From Acetobacter orleanensis (GTDB lineage Bacteria > Pseudomonadota > Alphaproteobacteria > Acetobacterales > Acetobacteraceae): 34,426 nucleotides of DNA. Positions 1 through 8,881 of this stretch are shown one piece after another. Below the pieces are notes generated by a model. That model worked only from the letters and a program-made list of their open reading frames with translations, made no database searches and was not told where the DNA came from. Positions within the stretch are counted from its first letter, which is position 1. Each line of letters opens with the position of its first letter. A program made the position numbers and the translations under genes. The stretch spans positions 1-34,426 of the forward strand of contig NZ_LHZV01000042.1 of NCBI RefSeq assembly GCF_001581005.1, read 5' to 3'.

Positions 1-450
1 CAACTCTACCGCCCGTTGCGTGGCTTTCTTGGTGTCGGCGCTGGCATGAGGACTGTCCAGGACAAAGCGTTTCAGGGTACCGGAGAGCATTAAAGGTTGG
101 GCTTTGGGTGCTTTGGTCGTTTTCTTCACTGTCCGGGGTTTTGGCATCGGTGCTGAAACTGGCAAGGACCCCGTTTCCTGAGCAGATGAAGGCAGGTTCA
201 CGCTCTGCAAATCCCGCAGTGAAACCCGCAGTCCTTCAAGCCTGCTTAAAGCGTCTGGTTCCAAGAGGTCCAGATGGGCCTGTATGAACAGTTCAGTGGT
301 TCTGGCGTGAAGCAGAGAAGCGCGTTTGCGGGCTTCGTTCTGGTAGCCAGTTTTCAGGGAAACCCAGATTTCCCGCCGGTTTAAGGCTGCTCGCAGGGCA
401 GGGGGAACGATACGGCGGAAGTGGTAGGTAGTGCCTCGGACACGGAGCAT
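1..450 (-). CDS. Tyrosine recombinase (integrase), N-terminal part, cut by window edge
   Basis: The minus-strand frame is open from ATG at 450 to base 1 (150 codons) and continues outside the window. The first residues (MLRVRGTTYHFRRIVP) match the short N-terminal module of the integrase at 25192-26808 (MLRLIGSHYHFRRAVP). A lysine/proline-rich linker follows, and the start of the core-binding domain (TLKRFVLDSPHASADTKKAT) aligns with the same region of that protein. The catalytic domain is not in the window. The gene begins 90 bp left of a tRNA 3'-end sequence, the usual place for a tRNA-specific integrase, so it belongs to a further element lying to the left. A CTTCCC/GGGAAG inverted repeat lies just upstream (466-484) and could be an operator or an integrase binding site. 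The family call is firm; its activity cannot be judged from this part. Confidence 0.88.
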   Translation of the reverse strand, partial: MLRVRGTTYHFRRIVPPALRAALNRREIWVSLKTGYQNEARKRASLLHARTTELFIQAHLDLLEPDALSRLEGLRVSLRDLQSVNLPSSAQETGSLPVSAPMPKPRTVKKTTKAPKAQPLMLSGTLKRFVLDSPHASADTKKATQRAVEL

Positions 451-540
451 AAAATCTTCCCTCAAGTGGGGAAGGACGATGGAGCAAAGACAGCCTTTGC
501 CCCTCATTCAGCCGAAAAATCGTGCTATTTCAGGTGTCTG

Positions 541-566
541 TGGTGCGAACTGCGGGACTCGAACCC
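541..566 (-). other. att site 1: tRNA 3'-end fragment
   Basis: Read on the minus strand this is a tRNA T-loop (TTCGAGT), the 3' T-stem strand CCCGC, the acceptor strand AGTTCGC, discriminator A and CCA. The same bases recur at 18028-18052 and 26894-26920. No 5' acceptor strand (GCGAACT) lies at the right distance, so it is an attachment-site copy and not a working tRNA gene. It marks the left boundary of element A. A pyrimidine/purine pattern with discriminator A would fit a leucine tRNA among others, but identity cannot be proved here. Confidence 0.85.
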
Positions 567-620
567 ACTGAAGCAAATCGTACAATCTATAACGTATTGT
601 TTTCAAACAATATTCTGAAC

Positions 621-657
621 GCTTGTGTAAGAGTTTGTGTAAGACTTTGTGTGAAAT
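621..657 (+). repeat. Direct repeats, candidate integrase arm-type sites (left end of element A)
   Basis: Three near-copies of TTGTGTAAGA/TTGTGTGAAA follow each other at 11-13 bp spacing. The 17-mer GCTTGTGTAAGAGTTTG (621-637) is repeated exactly at 17957-17973, between integrase A and its att core. Matching repeats inside both att sites of one element are what arm-type integrase binding sites look like. Apart from these repeats nothing was recognised between 571 and 769. Confidence 0.55.
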
Positions 658-769
658 CGGTCAAGGTTTTTAAGGGAAGCAAATGCTGGGACACACAAGC
701 TGACTTTTGGAGCGCGGATGATCCCAGAAGATTTGGTTTCCTGCTTGCAAACAGCGTGGTCAGCAGTTT

Positions 770-1363
770 CTACATGACATGCTCATTTGTAGGTATGTCT
801 GCATCAACATTAATGGGCAAACCATAGCAGTTTAGAATGCGGTAAATATGAGTTTTTGATATCCCTGTTTGTCTCATAATTTCCGCTACACCTAATCCGT
901 TGGTTTTGAGTTGTTTCACTCGACCATGGTCATAAGATTGCTTACGGCCTTTATAGACACCTTCTGCCTTGGCTATGGCGATACCTTCAAGCTGGCGTTC
1001 CTTTCTCAGTTCAGTCTCAAATTGAGCAAAGACACCAAGGAGATTCAAGAACATTTTCCCTACAGCGTTGGATGTATCTATGGGTTGCTGAGTGCAAATT
1101 AATGATACCTTTTTATCTTCCAGGTATCTGACAATATCCTGCAAATCACTGATTGATCTCGCTAACCTGTCGATACGAGTGACCACCAACGAATCACCGG
1201 CCCTTAAAAACTGGAGTAAATTATCCAGTTCCTTTCTGCCTTCCCGGCTAGTTCCAGAGACCTTTTCACCGCGGATAATTTCACATCCTGCATTTTGGAG
1301 TGCTGTTTCCTGTATGGTCAGGTCTTGATCTGATGTGCTTACTCGTGCGTATCCGTATTTCAT
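770..1363 (-). CDS. Serine recombinase (resolvase/invertase family)
   Basis: A 197-residue small serine recombinase. The N-terminal catalytic domain starts MKYGYARVSTSDQ with Ser9 as the nucleophile. It continues through the conserved RIDRLARS segment (about 63-70) and the long E-helix (FAQFETELRKERQLEGIAIAKAEG, about 113-136). A C-terminal helix-turn-helix (GVAEIMRQTGISKTHIYRIL) binds DNA. Length and layout are normal for resolvases and DNA invertases. It is the leftmost gene of element A, convergent with nothing and facing att1. The upstream region (1386-1475) holds several CCCTAAAGG-like inverted motifs that may be its recombination or operator sites. Whether it resolves, inverts or does something else cannot be told from sequence. 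Confidence 0.9.
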   Translation of the reverse strand: MKYGYARVSTSDQDLTIQETALQNAGCEIIRGEKVSGTSREGRKELDNLLQFLRAGDSLVVTRIDRLARSISDLQDIVRYLEDKKVSLICTQQPIDTSNAVGKMFLNLLGVFAQFETELRKERQLEGIAIAKAEGVYKGRKQSYDHGRVKQLKTNGLGVAEIMRQTGISKTHIYRILNCYGLPINVDADIPTNEHVM

Positions 1364-1385
1364 ACCTTTCGTTCCTTATGGGTTA

Positions 1386-1475
1386 TAGGGATGGCGGGAC
1401 TAACCGTTCCCTAATTCCATTATAGACCCTAAAGGCACATAATACCGGGGTAGGGGGCTATGTCCCTTTAGGGAC
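1386..1475. promoter_or_regulatory. Inverted motifs upstream of the serine recombinase (possible res/operator sites)
   Basis: In 90 bp there are TAGGGA (1386-1391) facing TCCCTA (1408-1413), the half-palindrome CCCTAAAGG (1427-1435), and the perfect 14-bp palindrome GTCCCTTTAGGGAC (1462-1475). Clusters of related dyads directly upstream of a resolvase gene are typical of res or operator sites. The assignment is by position and symmetry only. The region also separates the recombinase from the defence operon whose last gene ends at 1508. Confidence 0.4.
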
Positions 1476-1507
1476 TACCTAAACGAAACGACAGACTTAG
1501 AAAGTCA

Positions 1508-2185
1508 TTAAAATGATGGTGTCTTCTGTAAGGTTTCAATGGCTGAAATTACTTCAGAGCCCAACTGGCGCGTATTCCGTGCATTACCCATATTATTAAG
1601 AAGGTTGACGCCGAGTGAGGTAGCGAGTTCACGTAATGCAGGTTTAGTCACAGTTTCAGGAATACCATTTTTTTCTATTTGGATTGTCCCACTTTCGTAT
1701 TCAATGATTTCATAAGGGCCATAGGATGCCCGCCTGATCTGTTTCTGATCATTTAAGGGTATCAACACCTTTTGTTGGTAAGGAGAGTAGATAAAGGAAT
1801 CTTGTGTTTCTCGGCACTGGAGCCAAAAATCTGAAGCAGATTTATCTTCGATTTCCTCAATGGAAATCTCATCACCATCAAAATTTAGCCGTAGGACAAT
1901 GACACGATGAACAACATCCAAGGTATTTTTGTTAAACCGAATATATTGAGTAGAAGTGACAGTTTTTACGGATATCTGTTCGCCCTCGACTGAAACAACA
2001 TCGTAGCCTTTTTGATTAACTTCCAGAGCCATTTGACCTCGGGTTTTCATGGCGACATAAAGTTCACCAATTCTACCAGTCAGATGTCGTAACTCAGCGG
2101 GGTTTACACCCCATTGGACTTCTTTTTCTAGCCACGCTAATGCATCTCCAAGAGAGCGGATGATCTGTATTTGTGACAGTCCCAT
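1508..2185 (-). CDS. PD-(D/E)XK-like protein of unknown function, last gene of defence operon
   Basis: A 225-residue protein. Residues 35-76 (HLTGRIGELYVAM ... GYDVVSVEGEQISVKT) have the spacing of a restriction-endonuclease-like fold: Glu41 in a helix, Asp62, then S-V-K74 on the next strand. This resembles DUF6998-type proteins, but I cannot name the family with certainty. The C-terminus (about 185-222, PALRELATSLGVNLLNNMGNARNTRQLGSEVI) looks like a separate small helical module. The start codon lies 5 bp after the TIR gene stop, so the two are co-transcribed and probably translationally coupled. By position it is the third component of the R-M/TIR operon and could be a nuclease, a specificity factor or a control protein. 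No signal peptide or membrane segment is visible. Confidence 0.6.
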   Translation of the reverse strand: MGLSQIQIIRSLGDALAWLEKEVQWGVNPAELRHLTGRIGELYVAMKTRGQMALEVNQKGYDVVSVEGEQISVKTVTSTQYIRFNKNTLDVVHRVIVLRLNFDGDEISIEEIEDKSASDFWLQCRETQDSFIYSPYQQKVLIPLNDQKQIRRASYGPYEIIEYESGTIQIEKNGIPETVTKPALRELATSLGVNLLNNMGNARNTRQLGSEVISAIETLQKTPSF

Positions 2186-2190
2186 CTTCT

Positions 2191-3030
2191 TCAGCGGACC
2201 TTATTCATATCGATAATAAAACCTACAGCTTGAAGTTCCCGGGCGACAGCGTATTTCCACATTCCTTCGCTATCCATGTTCGTGTAGACAACACCACTAA
2301 TATCCGATGGTGTTTCAATATTCTCTTTTTTCAGAGCACAGACACGATCACGTCCTAGCTTTGCGGTCAGGTAACCATGTTCAAAAATAACATTTTGACG
2401 TGCCCGTGGTTGTTCGTCTACTTCAGAAGAAATTCGTCCAAGATCGCAAGGCGTATATAAAACTATAGCAAATCCACAATCTGTTTCTTGTTCTATTTTT
2501 TCAATAATAGTTTTTCCTGAATTTATTTGTTCGTGTAAAACTACGGCATCTAAACCTAATGCTTCGATTAATCGGGCCGTTTCTGTTTTTGCTAGATTAT
2601 CTCGGCCGTGAACAATAAAAACCCTCTTTGAAGAAAAAATATCATTTTTGTTTCCTGTATTTGTGGGTATTTTAGTGGAGATTGATGCTCTGACAGAGTT
2701 GAAAACTGAATTTGTTATATCAGTCAGACCATTTTTTTCGCGAACTATTGTCTCGGAAGTTAAGACTACAAAAAATCCTTGAGGTAATTTTTCGTAAGCT
2801 TCTTCTTGAAGGGTTGCTATAGGCTTAGGAGATTCTTTAATGGAGATATGCTTGATATCAGATTTTTTTATGAAATTACCTTCAAAATGGAGATCTATAT
2901 TTTCAAGGAAAGGTCGAACAACATTTTGTTTAATGCTTTCTAAATCTGTTGAATCATATTGGATATATGTGCGGTAATCATCAGATTTGGTGAGTTTTTC
3001 ATTTGTTTGTACAATAACAAAATAATACAT
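2191..3030 (-). CDS. TIR-like nucleotide-binding effector (PF10137-type) with unknown N-terminal domain
   Basis: A 279-residue protein. The C-terminal domain (about 136-275) starts KRVFIVHGRDNLAKTETARLIEALGLDAVVLHEQ and carries the conserved T-I-I-E-K, FAIVLYTPCDLGR and RARQNVIFEHGYLTAKLGRDRVCAL blocks of the TIR-like family used as NAD-degrading or nucleotide-binding effectors in CBASS and Pycsar systems. Glu217 in RQNVIFEHG is the likely catalytic glutamate. Residues 1-120 form a separate alpha/beta domain, not recognised, that ends in a FFVVLTSETIV strand and could be a sensor. Its ribosome site overlaps the stop of the R-M gene (TAAGGA), 14 bp separating the genes, so it belongs to the same operon. 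No cyclic-nucleotide synthase is nearby. A toxic, infection-triggered role is inference. Confidence 0.82.
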   Translation of the reverse strand: MYYFVIVQTNEKLTKSDDYRTYIQYDSTDLESIKQNVVRPFLENIDLHFEGNFIKKSDIKHISIKESPKPIATLQEEAYEKLPQGFFVVLTSETIVREKNGLTDITNSVFNSVRASISTKIPTNTGNKNDIFSSKRVFIVHGRDNLAKTETARLIEALGLDAVVLHEQINSGKTIIEKIEQETDCGFAIVLYTPCDLGRISSEVDEQPRARQNVIFEHGYLTAKLGRDRVCALKKENIETPSDISGVVYTNMDSEGMWKYAVARELQAVGFIIDMNKVR

Positions 3031-3044
3031 TATCGAAATTTTCC

Positions 3045-6000
3045 TTAGCTTTCCAGAATATCCAGTGGAGGCAACCCGTTCACGATTTTCATGGTTTCCA
3101 GACTGATAGTAATCACACGTAAGAACAGTTCCAGCGGGTAACGTGGGTTATCCATGGTCTCAATAGCCCAGTCATTGGCATCATTGACGATACCGCTGGC
3201 TTTGTCGGTCTTCACGCACTGACGTTCGACAACCCAGTCCAGAGCAGATTTGCCATTTACCACGTAATCATAGGCTTTCAGAGGAATGCCTATGACGGTG
3301 ATACGGTCATTATAATGTAGGATACTTTTGTCTTTCCCCTTGCCGTATTTCATCTTTTCCACCCGGAAGGCTTCAGGTGTCAGCGGTCCTTTGCCGTAAT
3401 CGATCTTGACGCCTTCATAGATGGGTTGGCTGTCGAAATTGACATGCATCTCACCAAGTCTGCGACCGGCATCAGAGAACGCCCTGAAAGTCTCATATGT
3501 CTTTACACGGGGAATACGGGGGAGTTCCTTTCGTAAGGTGTCCGCATAACGTTCCCGATACTCAGGGGAATGCAGAAGGCCATAGACATAATAGAACAGG
3601 TCTTCCTTATTGATGACCCGACCTGGATAGGCATCCTGGAAATGCTTCAGCCCCTCATCGGTGATGGCGTCCTGTCTAGTCAGTCTCCCCTTGGAGGAAT
3701 CTGTCAGTAGGTCGGGATGGTCTGAGGTATTTTTATTTTCGTGATATACGAAAAGTGGGAAACACTGAGTCCCTCCATCTGATTGGAGATCAAATATATT
3801 GTTCGTCATTATCACAAAAAAGCCATCATCTGGTACGCGTGCTTTGATGCAAATAAGAAAATTTTCCTCGTTGCCATATGGGAATACGTAAGGCATACGA
3901 TATCTATTTTCATTTAAATTTGCGTCATAGTATAAATACTCATGGCAGTATGGTCGAAATAAAGATTTCGACATATGGTGTTTCTGGAATGATATTTTTA
4001 TTTTCTTTTGAGATTTTTCTCGAAGAATCCAAGACCAGCTTATATTCTTTGGATCATTTGCATCTCCATGAAATTTGTGGGATGTGCATGATTCATAAAA
4101 ATCAAGCATTCGCTTAACATTGCAAACAACCTTGCTGAATGAAAATCCATATACCCAAGCGTCTCTATTGGTTTTCACACCAGCGGAGTAATTGCTAAAA
4201 ATTGTAGTTTCATTTGAATTTTTTTTGTTTCCTAAAGAAATAAAATTTCCAAAACTGTCGTCTCTTTGTCTGAGCCAATCGCCATGATCATCAGGTAGGA
4301 TGCTGTGCCATAGACCTGTATTTGTTATGCCATTGACGCTGGCCAGTTCTTCAATGCGTTTCAGCTTCTGCTCACGGGTCAGATAATCTCCTATGTCATG
4401 GAACAGAATACGTCTCTGTTCCTTTGCATCCGGGTTCTTGACCATGATAGAAATAGCAATCGGAGCACGACTCCCGGCATCAAAAATTTTGCCACCTTCC
4501 TTGCGAGAGGTTTCGCCTGAGGTCCGCTGATTTCCACGCAGATGGAAAACATGAATGGAGGAGAATTCCTCTGCCAGACACTGACGTAGGCCATTGGAGT
4601 TCTTGGCGTCCAAGAAACCTGCGTTAGTCACAAATCCTATGACACCCTGTCTGCCAATACGGTCTGACGCCCAGCGAAGACTGCGAATGTAGCTATCGTA
4701 AAGACTTCGGGGATTACCAGATGACCGTGCGACATACGTTTCTTTTAATCGCTTATCCAGAGCGGGATACGATACGTTCTGGTTATTGTCGTTTCCGCTT
4801 TCCTGACCAACCGAATAAGGCGGGTTCCCCATGATAACCCGGATATCGAGCTTTTTCTGTTTTCTGATACGCTTATTGTTGTCTTCCAGCGTGGACCCGA
4901 TCAGATCATGCGGTTCACTGAGACGGAAGGTATCCGTCAGGCAGATGCCTTCAAACGGCTCATAGGCTCCGTCCATCAGGTCCGAGAATGTGGCTTCGAT
5001 ATTGATGGAAGCGATGTAGTAAGCCAGCAGGACGATTTCGTTGGCATGAAGCTCCTGCCGATATTTGTGCAGGAGCTGTTCCTTTGTGATCAGACCACTC
5101 TGCAACAGGCGGGTGATGAAGGTGCCGGTGCCTGTAAAGGGGTCCATGATGTGGACGCCCTTGCTTCCCAGCGTCTGACCGAATTCGTTTTGCAGGACGT
5201 CGTTGATGGAGCAGATAATAAAGTCCACCACCTCAATGGGGGTATAAACGATGCCAAGCCGTTCCTTCAGGCGGGGGAAAGCTGTCTGGAAAAACCCGTC
5301 ATACAGTTCCTTGATGACCTTCTGACGACCATAGGCTGTATCAATCCCGGAAGCACGTTCCCGCACATTGGCATAGAACGCTTCCAGCGTGTCCGCTTCC
5401 TTGTGCAGGTTGTGTCTGTCCAGAGCATCCAGCACGGACTGCATGGCCTTTGACATGGGATTGTCGAAGACAAAGCTGTGTCCTGAGAACAGGGCTTCAA
5501 ACACCGGACGGGTAATTAGGTGCTGGGCTAGCATCTCGATGATTTCCTCATCTGTGATGCTGTCGTTCAGTTCTGAACGCAGGTCTCCCGCAAACTGCTC
5601 AAAGGCTTTACGAGCCTCAACATTCTCCCGGTTCTCAAGAATGGTGGTGATACGGGTAATGTGGGTCTGGGCGATTTTTGCAATATCACCGGCCCAGTCT
5701 TCCCAATGGTGGCGATTGCCAACTTTCTTGACGATTTTCGCATAGATGGCGCGTTCGATTTCCCCGACTTCGAACTCCATTTTGAACTGTTCTTCGCTGG
5801 GACGAGAAGCTTTCTTTCCAATATCGTAGGAAGAGTGAGCCTTCTGGGCTGTCCCTGTGGTCAGGGCTTTTGTCTTCGGGGTGATCGTCTTTGTGACAGC
5901 GATCACTTCCATGCGGGATGTGTCAGGTTTTGCCTGAAGGTCCATTTTGTTGACCATGCTGTCAAAGCGGTCATCATGGGACCGCAGAGCCTGAAGAACC

Positions 6001-7892
6001 TGCCAGACCACCTTGTAAGCCTGATTATTGTCCAGTGACTGTTCGGGAGGTGTTCCCGCTGGGATGACAACAGGCAGAACCACATAGCCCCGTTTCTTGC
6101 CTGGTGCATTCCGCATCACGCGACCGACTGACTGCACCACATCGACCTGAGAGTTGCGGGGTGTCAGGAACAAGACAGCATCCAGAGCGGGGACATCCAC
6201 GCCTTCAGAAAGACAGCGGACGTTGGACAGCACCCGACAGGTCTTGTCCGGGGTTTCCTCTTTCAGCCAGGAGAGTTTGCCTTCCTTTTCACTGGCATTC
6301 ATCCCGCCATCGACGTGTTTCGCTTCGCAGGTCAGACGTGCCTCTGGCTCGATACCGTCCTGTTGCTGATATTCTTCCACCACCTTCTGGAACATGTCGG
6401 CAATCTGGATGGAACTGACTTTGTGGGCGCGTCCCTTGTAGTCAGGGGAGATGACCTGACAGAACGCCACGGCCCGTTTCATTGGGTCGGGGTCTTCCAC
6501 GCCATCCTGTGACAGACCGATCTTGGCCAGAGCTTTCCAGCATCCCACAATCTTGGAAGCGTCATCGACCTTCAGGCCATTATCAGGATCATCCAGAAGC
6601 TTCTGAAGCCTTGCGCTGACAGTTCCCTCATCCACGGCCAGCACGATCACCTTGTAATCAACCAGCAGTTTGCGTCTGACGGCTTCGGAGAAGGTGATGA
6701 CGTGGAACTCGGGGCCAAAAATCCCGGCATTGTTCATGCCATAGACGACGGCTCCTTCCTTTTCGGCCTTTTCCTGAGCCACATCGCCATAAATGCGGGG
6801 GGTAGCGGTCATGTAAAGGCGACGCTCACCGTGCAGATAATCCTGATTGTGAACCTTCACAAAGGCGCTGTCGTTCTCTTCCCCACCAAAGGTCACGCCT
6901 GTTGTCCGGTGAGCCTCATCGCAGACAATCAGATCGAATTCCGGGAAATCGTAGTCTTTCTGGGCCTGACTGATGACATCAATAGAATGATAGGTGGAGA
7001 ACACCACCGTCATATGGGTGGCGTCATGACGTTTCTGATATTCGGTCGCCAGTCGCTCGGGGTTTGTGGTCGCAGGATAACGAAGCTCGTGAACCTTGAC
7101 CTTGATTTCGTCGTCGTTGGACGCTTTTTTCTTTCCCACATCACTGTCTGAACAGACGGCAAAGCTATGCAGGGGAACCTGACTTTCCTGGGTCCATTCC
7201 GTCAGGGACTGGGAAAGCAGGGATAGGCTGGGAACCAGAAACAGGACGCGACCACCAGCGCCAACCAGTTCTTCTGCCAGTTTCAGGCTCGTGAAGGTCT
7301 TACCCGTTCCACAGGCCATGATGAGACGGCCTCGGTTATGGGTCTTGAAGCCAGCCAGTACATTTCCGATGGCTGTTTCCTGATGTTCGCGGGGCTTCTT
7401 TTTCTCCCGCAGGACAGGCTTCTGTTTTGGTTGATACTGCGACCAGTCAATGACACTGGTTTCAAGGTCCAGCAGATCAATCTTGCTGACTGGCGGGTGC
7501 TGGTTGGCCAGTGTGTCTTCGGCGTTGCTGTTCCAATGGTTTGTGGTTGCAACAATAACGCGATGAGAGAACCAGCTTTTGCCGGACGCTGAAAAGAAGG
7601 TGTCGATATCCTTCTTGGTTATCTTGTGGTCAGGACCATAGAACTTGCACTGGACAGCATGGAGATTGCCTGTGCCCCGCTCTCTGGCCACAAGGTCGAT
7701 GCCTGTGTCCTTGACAGGATGACCTTCTTCCTTTGCCCATTCCTTGTAAGGCCAGACCTTGTCATAGAGATCGACATAGCTGGGTTCTGTCCGCAGGTAG
7801 CAGACCACCAATTCCTCAAAATACGTCCCTTTTTCGCTCTCTGTGACGGCCATATGGCGAAGCGTATCGAGAAGCTGAGACAATGCGGACAT
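3045..7892 (-). CDS. Type ISP-like restriction-modification enzyme (nuclease-helicase-methyltransferase fusion)
   Basis: With the start at ATG 7892 the protein has 1615 residues, the usual size of single-chain LlaGI/LlaBIII-like enzymes. The frame is open further upstream, to 7973, but that start lacks a ribosome site and MSALSQLLDTLRH is a typical N-terminus. In order: an Mrr-like nuclease (GIDLVA with Asp66, then Q81-C-K83); SF2 helicase motifs CGTGKT (194-199), DEAH (325-328), TATP (362-365) and a motif VI near 590 (SVGRVMR); and an N6-adenine methyltransferase with DPFTGTGTF near 914 and NPPY near 1022. A target-recognition region follows. Such enzymes methylate host DNA and translocate on and cut unmodified invading DNA. 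It heads an operon with the TIR-like and nuclease-like genes. All key motifs look intact. Confidence 0.92.
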   Translation of the reverse strand: MSALSQLLDTLRHMAVTESEKGTYFEELVVCYLRTEPSYVDLYDKVWPYKEWAKEEGHPVKDTGIDLVARERGTGNLHAVQCKFYGPDHKITKKDIDTFFSASGKSWFSHRVIVATTNHWNSNAEDTLANQHPPVSKIDLLDLETSVIDWSQYQPKQKPVLREKKKPREHQETAIGNVLAGFKTHNRGRLIMACGTGKTFTSLKLAEELVGAGGRVLFLVPSLSLLSQSLTEWTQESQVPLHSFAVCSDSDVGKKKASNDDEIKVKVHELRYPATTNPERLATEYQKRHDATHMTVVFSTYHSIDVISQAQKDYDFPEFDLIVCDEAHRTTGVTFGGEENDSAFVKVHNQDYLHGERRLYMTATPRIYGDVAQEKAEKEGAVVYGMNNAGIFGPEFHVITFSEAVRRKLLVDYKVIVLAVDEGTVSARLQKLLDDPDNGLKVDDASKIVGCWKALAKIGLSQDGVEDPDPMKRAVAFCQVISPDYKGRAHKVSSIQIADMFQKVVEEYQQQDGIEPEARLTCEAKHVDGGMNASEKEGKLSWLKEETPDKTCRVLSNVRCLSEGVDVPALDAVLFLTPRNSQVDVVQSVGRVMRNAPGKKRGYVVLPVVIPAGTPPEQSLDNNQAYKVVWQVLQALRSHDDRFDSMVNKMDLQAKPDTSRMEVIAVTKTITPKTKALTTGTAQKAHSSYDIGKKASRPSEEQFKMEFEVGEIERAIYAKIVKKVGNRHHWEDWAGDIAKIAQTHITRITTILENRENVEARKAFEQFAGDLRSELNDSITDEEIIEMLAQHLITRPVFEALFSGHSFVFDNPMSKAMQSVLDALDRHNLHKEADTLEAFYANVRERASGIDTAYGRQKVIKELYDGFFQTAFPRLKERLGIVYTPIEVVDFIICSINDVLQNEFGQTLGSKGVHIMDPFTGTGTFITRLLQSGLITKEQLLHKYRQELHANEIVLLAYYIASINIEATFSDLMDGAYEPFEGICLTDTFRLSEPHDLIGSTLEDNNKRIRKQKKLDIRVIMGNPPYSVGQESGNDNNQNVSYPALDKRLKETYVARSSGNPRSLYDSYIRSLRWASDRIGRQGVIGFVTNAGFLDAKNSNGLRQCLAEEFSSIHVFHLRGNQRTSGETSRKEGGKIFDAGSRAPIAISIMVKNPDAKEQRRILFHDIGDYLTREQKLKRIEELASVNGITNTGLWHSILPDDHGDWLRQRDDSFGNFISLGNKKNSNETTIFSNYSAGVKTNRDAWVYGFSFSKVVCNVKRMLDFYESCTSHKFHGDANDPKNISWSWILREKSQKKIKISFQKHHMSKSLFRPYCHEYLYYDANLNENRYRMPYVFPYGNEENFLICIKARVPDDGFFVIMTNNIFDLQSDGGTQCFPLFVYHENKNTSDHPDLLTDSSKGRLTRQDAITDEGLKHFQDAYPGRVINKEDLFYYVYGLLHSPEYRERYADTLRKELPRIPRVKTYETFRAFSDAGRRLGEMHVNFDSQPIYEGVKIDYGKGPLTPEAFRVEKMKYGKGKDKSILHYNDRITVIGIPLKAYDYVVNGKSALDWVVERQCVKTDKASGIVNDANDWAIETMDNPRYPLELFLRVITISLETMKIVNGLPPLDILES

Positions 7893-8014
7893 GGAAGAGA
7901 AACCCTGACTTGTAACAATAGGTCTGTTTTGCCCTCTGGCCGGACAACCGGCAAGGGAGGGAAGACCTGTCATGATAGCGGGGAGCGCTTTCGTGCTCGG
8001 GCAGGAAAAATTCC

Positions 8015-8028
8015 GTGATTCACATAAT
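8015..8028. promoter_or_regulatory. Operator-like repeat upstream of the R-M operon
   Basis: The 14-mer GTGATTCACATAAT contains the perfect dyad GTGA-T-TCAC. It recurs exactly at 8882-8895, upstream of the 8034-8861 gene. The neighbouring string GAAAAATTCCG is also present beside both copies (8004-8014 and 8901-8911). One copy lies in front of each transcription unit, which suggests a common regulator. Confidence 0.45.
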
Positions 8029-8033
8029 AAGAA

Positions 8034-8861
8034 TTATTTCATCCTTATTGTCTGAATTTCCTTGTGCCGGGCTTTCAGCTCTTCGTCAGACAAGGAGTAG
8101 GCGATAGCGATGCATTCTTCTTTGAAAAGATCACGATCAAGTTGCTGATCATATTTTTCCCGCCTGGAACGGGCTTGGGTTTCGTAGGAGATGACTTCCT
8201 TCCGGATATTCGCCATCCGGGTGGTATGAGCCTTCATGGCAGGTGAATATTCTTCTTGTTTCTTTTGTTGTTCTGAGAATTGCCTGCAATGTGTATTCCA
8301 TTCAGCGTCATACACACTTCTGTATGCCACATAGATATCAATATATTTCTGCTCGTCTTCCGGCTTTATACCATTGACGATGAACGGTAATATATCGAGA
8401 GCCTTCTGAATTGGCCTGTCATATTCGTTCCGATGGAACATTGTTCCGTAGACCAGTTCCCATATGAATACGTCTCTGAATCTTACAGTTGCATGCATGG
8501 TTCTCCGGACGTCCTGATTTTTTTTGCTCTCCCTCAGATCATGTTGAAAACTTTTTCTGGCAATGGAAAGCTGGATGCGGGACCAGAACTCATCGTGCAA
8601 TTCCACTGGAATAAAGGAGAGAACATCCTGTGTGGTAAACTGGAAAGAGATGTCTGAGCGACGTACGAAAGCATTGTCCAGAAATCCCGCAGTAGAAGAC
8701 CACCCCTTATGGACAGGACGAGCCATCACCTCAATCACGGCGTCTGTGATCCCACCGGTCAGAGCCTGACGACGCTTTTGCCGTTCCAAGGCTGACATGG
8801 GCTTGCCTGTTTTTGCTGGCCTGCCACGTTTTCTGGGAGCCGGAATTTTCGTTTCAGTCAC
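8034..8861 (-). CDS. Hypothetical protein with basic RGRP N-terminus, upstream of the R-M operon
   Basis: A 275-residue protein that I do not recognise. It begins at GTG 8861 without a clear ribosome site; ATG 8795 (MSALERQKRR) is a possible alternative start. The N-terminus (PRKRGRPAKTGKP) is basic with an AT-hook-like G-R-P core, suggesting DNA contact. The middle is aromatic- and hydrophobic-rich (FRDVFIWELVYGTMFHR). The C-terminal third (about 190-270) is highly charged and predicted helical, possibly coiled coil. It lies 141 bp upstream of the R-M gene on the same strand, and both genes have the same GTGATTCACATAAT repeat in front. A regulatory role for R-M expression is possible but unproven; it could also be an unrelated element-borne protein. 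Confidence 0.6.
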   Translation of the reverse strand: MTETKIPAPRKRGRPAKTGKPMSALERQKRRQALTGGITDAVIEVMARPVHKGWSSTAGFLDNAFVRRSDISFQFTTQDVLSFIPVELHDEFWSRIQLSIARKSFQHDLRESKKNQDVRRTMHATVRFRDVFIWELVYGTMFHRNEYDRPIQKALDILPFIVNGIKPEDEQKYIDIYVAYRSVYDAEWNTHCRQFSEQQKKQEEYSPAMKAHTTRMANIRKEVISYETQARSRREKYDQQLDRDLFKEECIAIAYSLSDEELKARHKEIQTIRMK

Positions 8862-8881
8862 GTGTTATGCCATAAATTATT

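Noticed and set aside
4908..6512. Several plus-strand open frames of 65-181 residues opposite the R-M gene.
   Set aside because: They lie opposite a protein whose motifs are all accounted for and show no ribosome sites or recognisable domains; shadows of the long gene.
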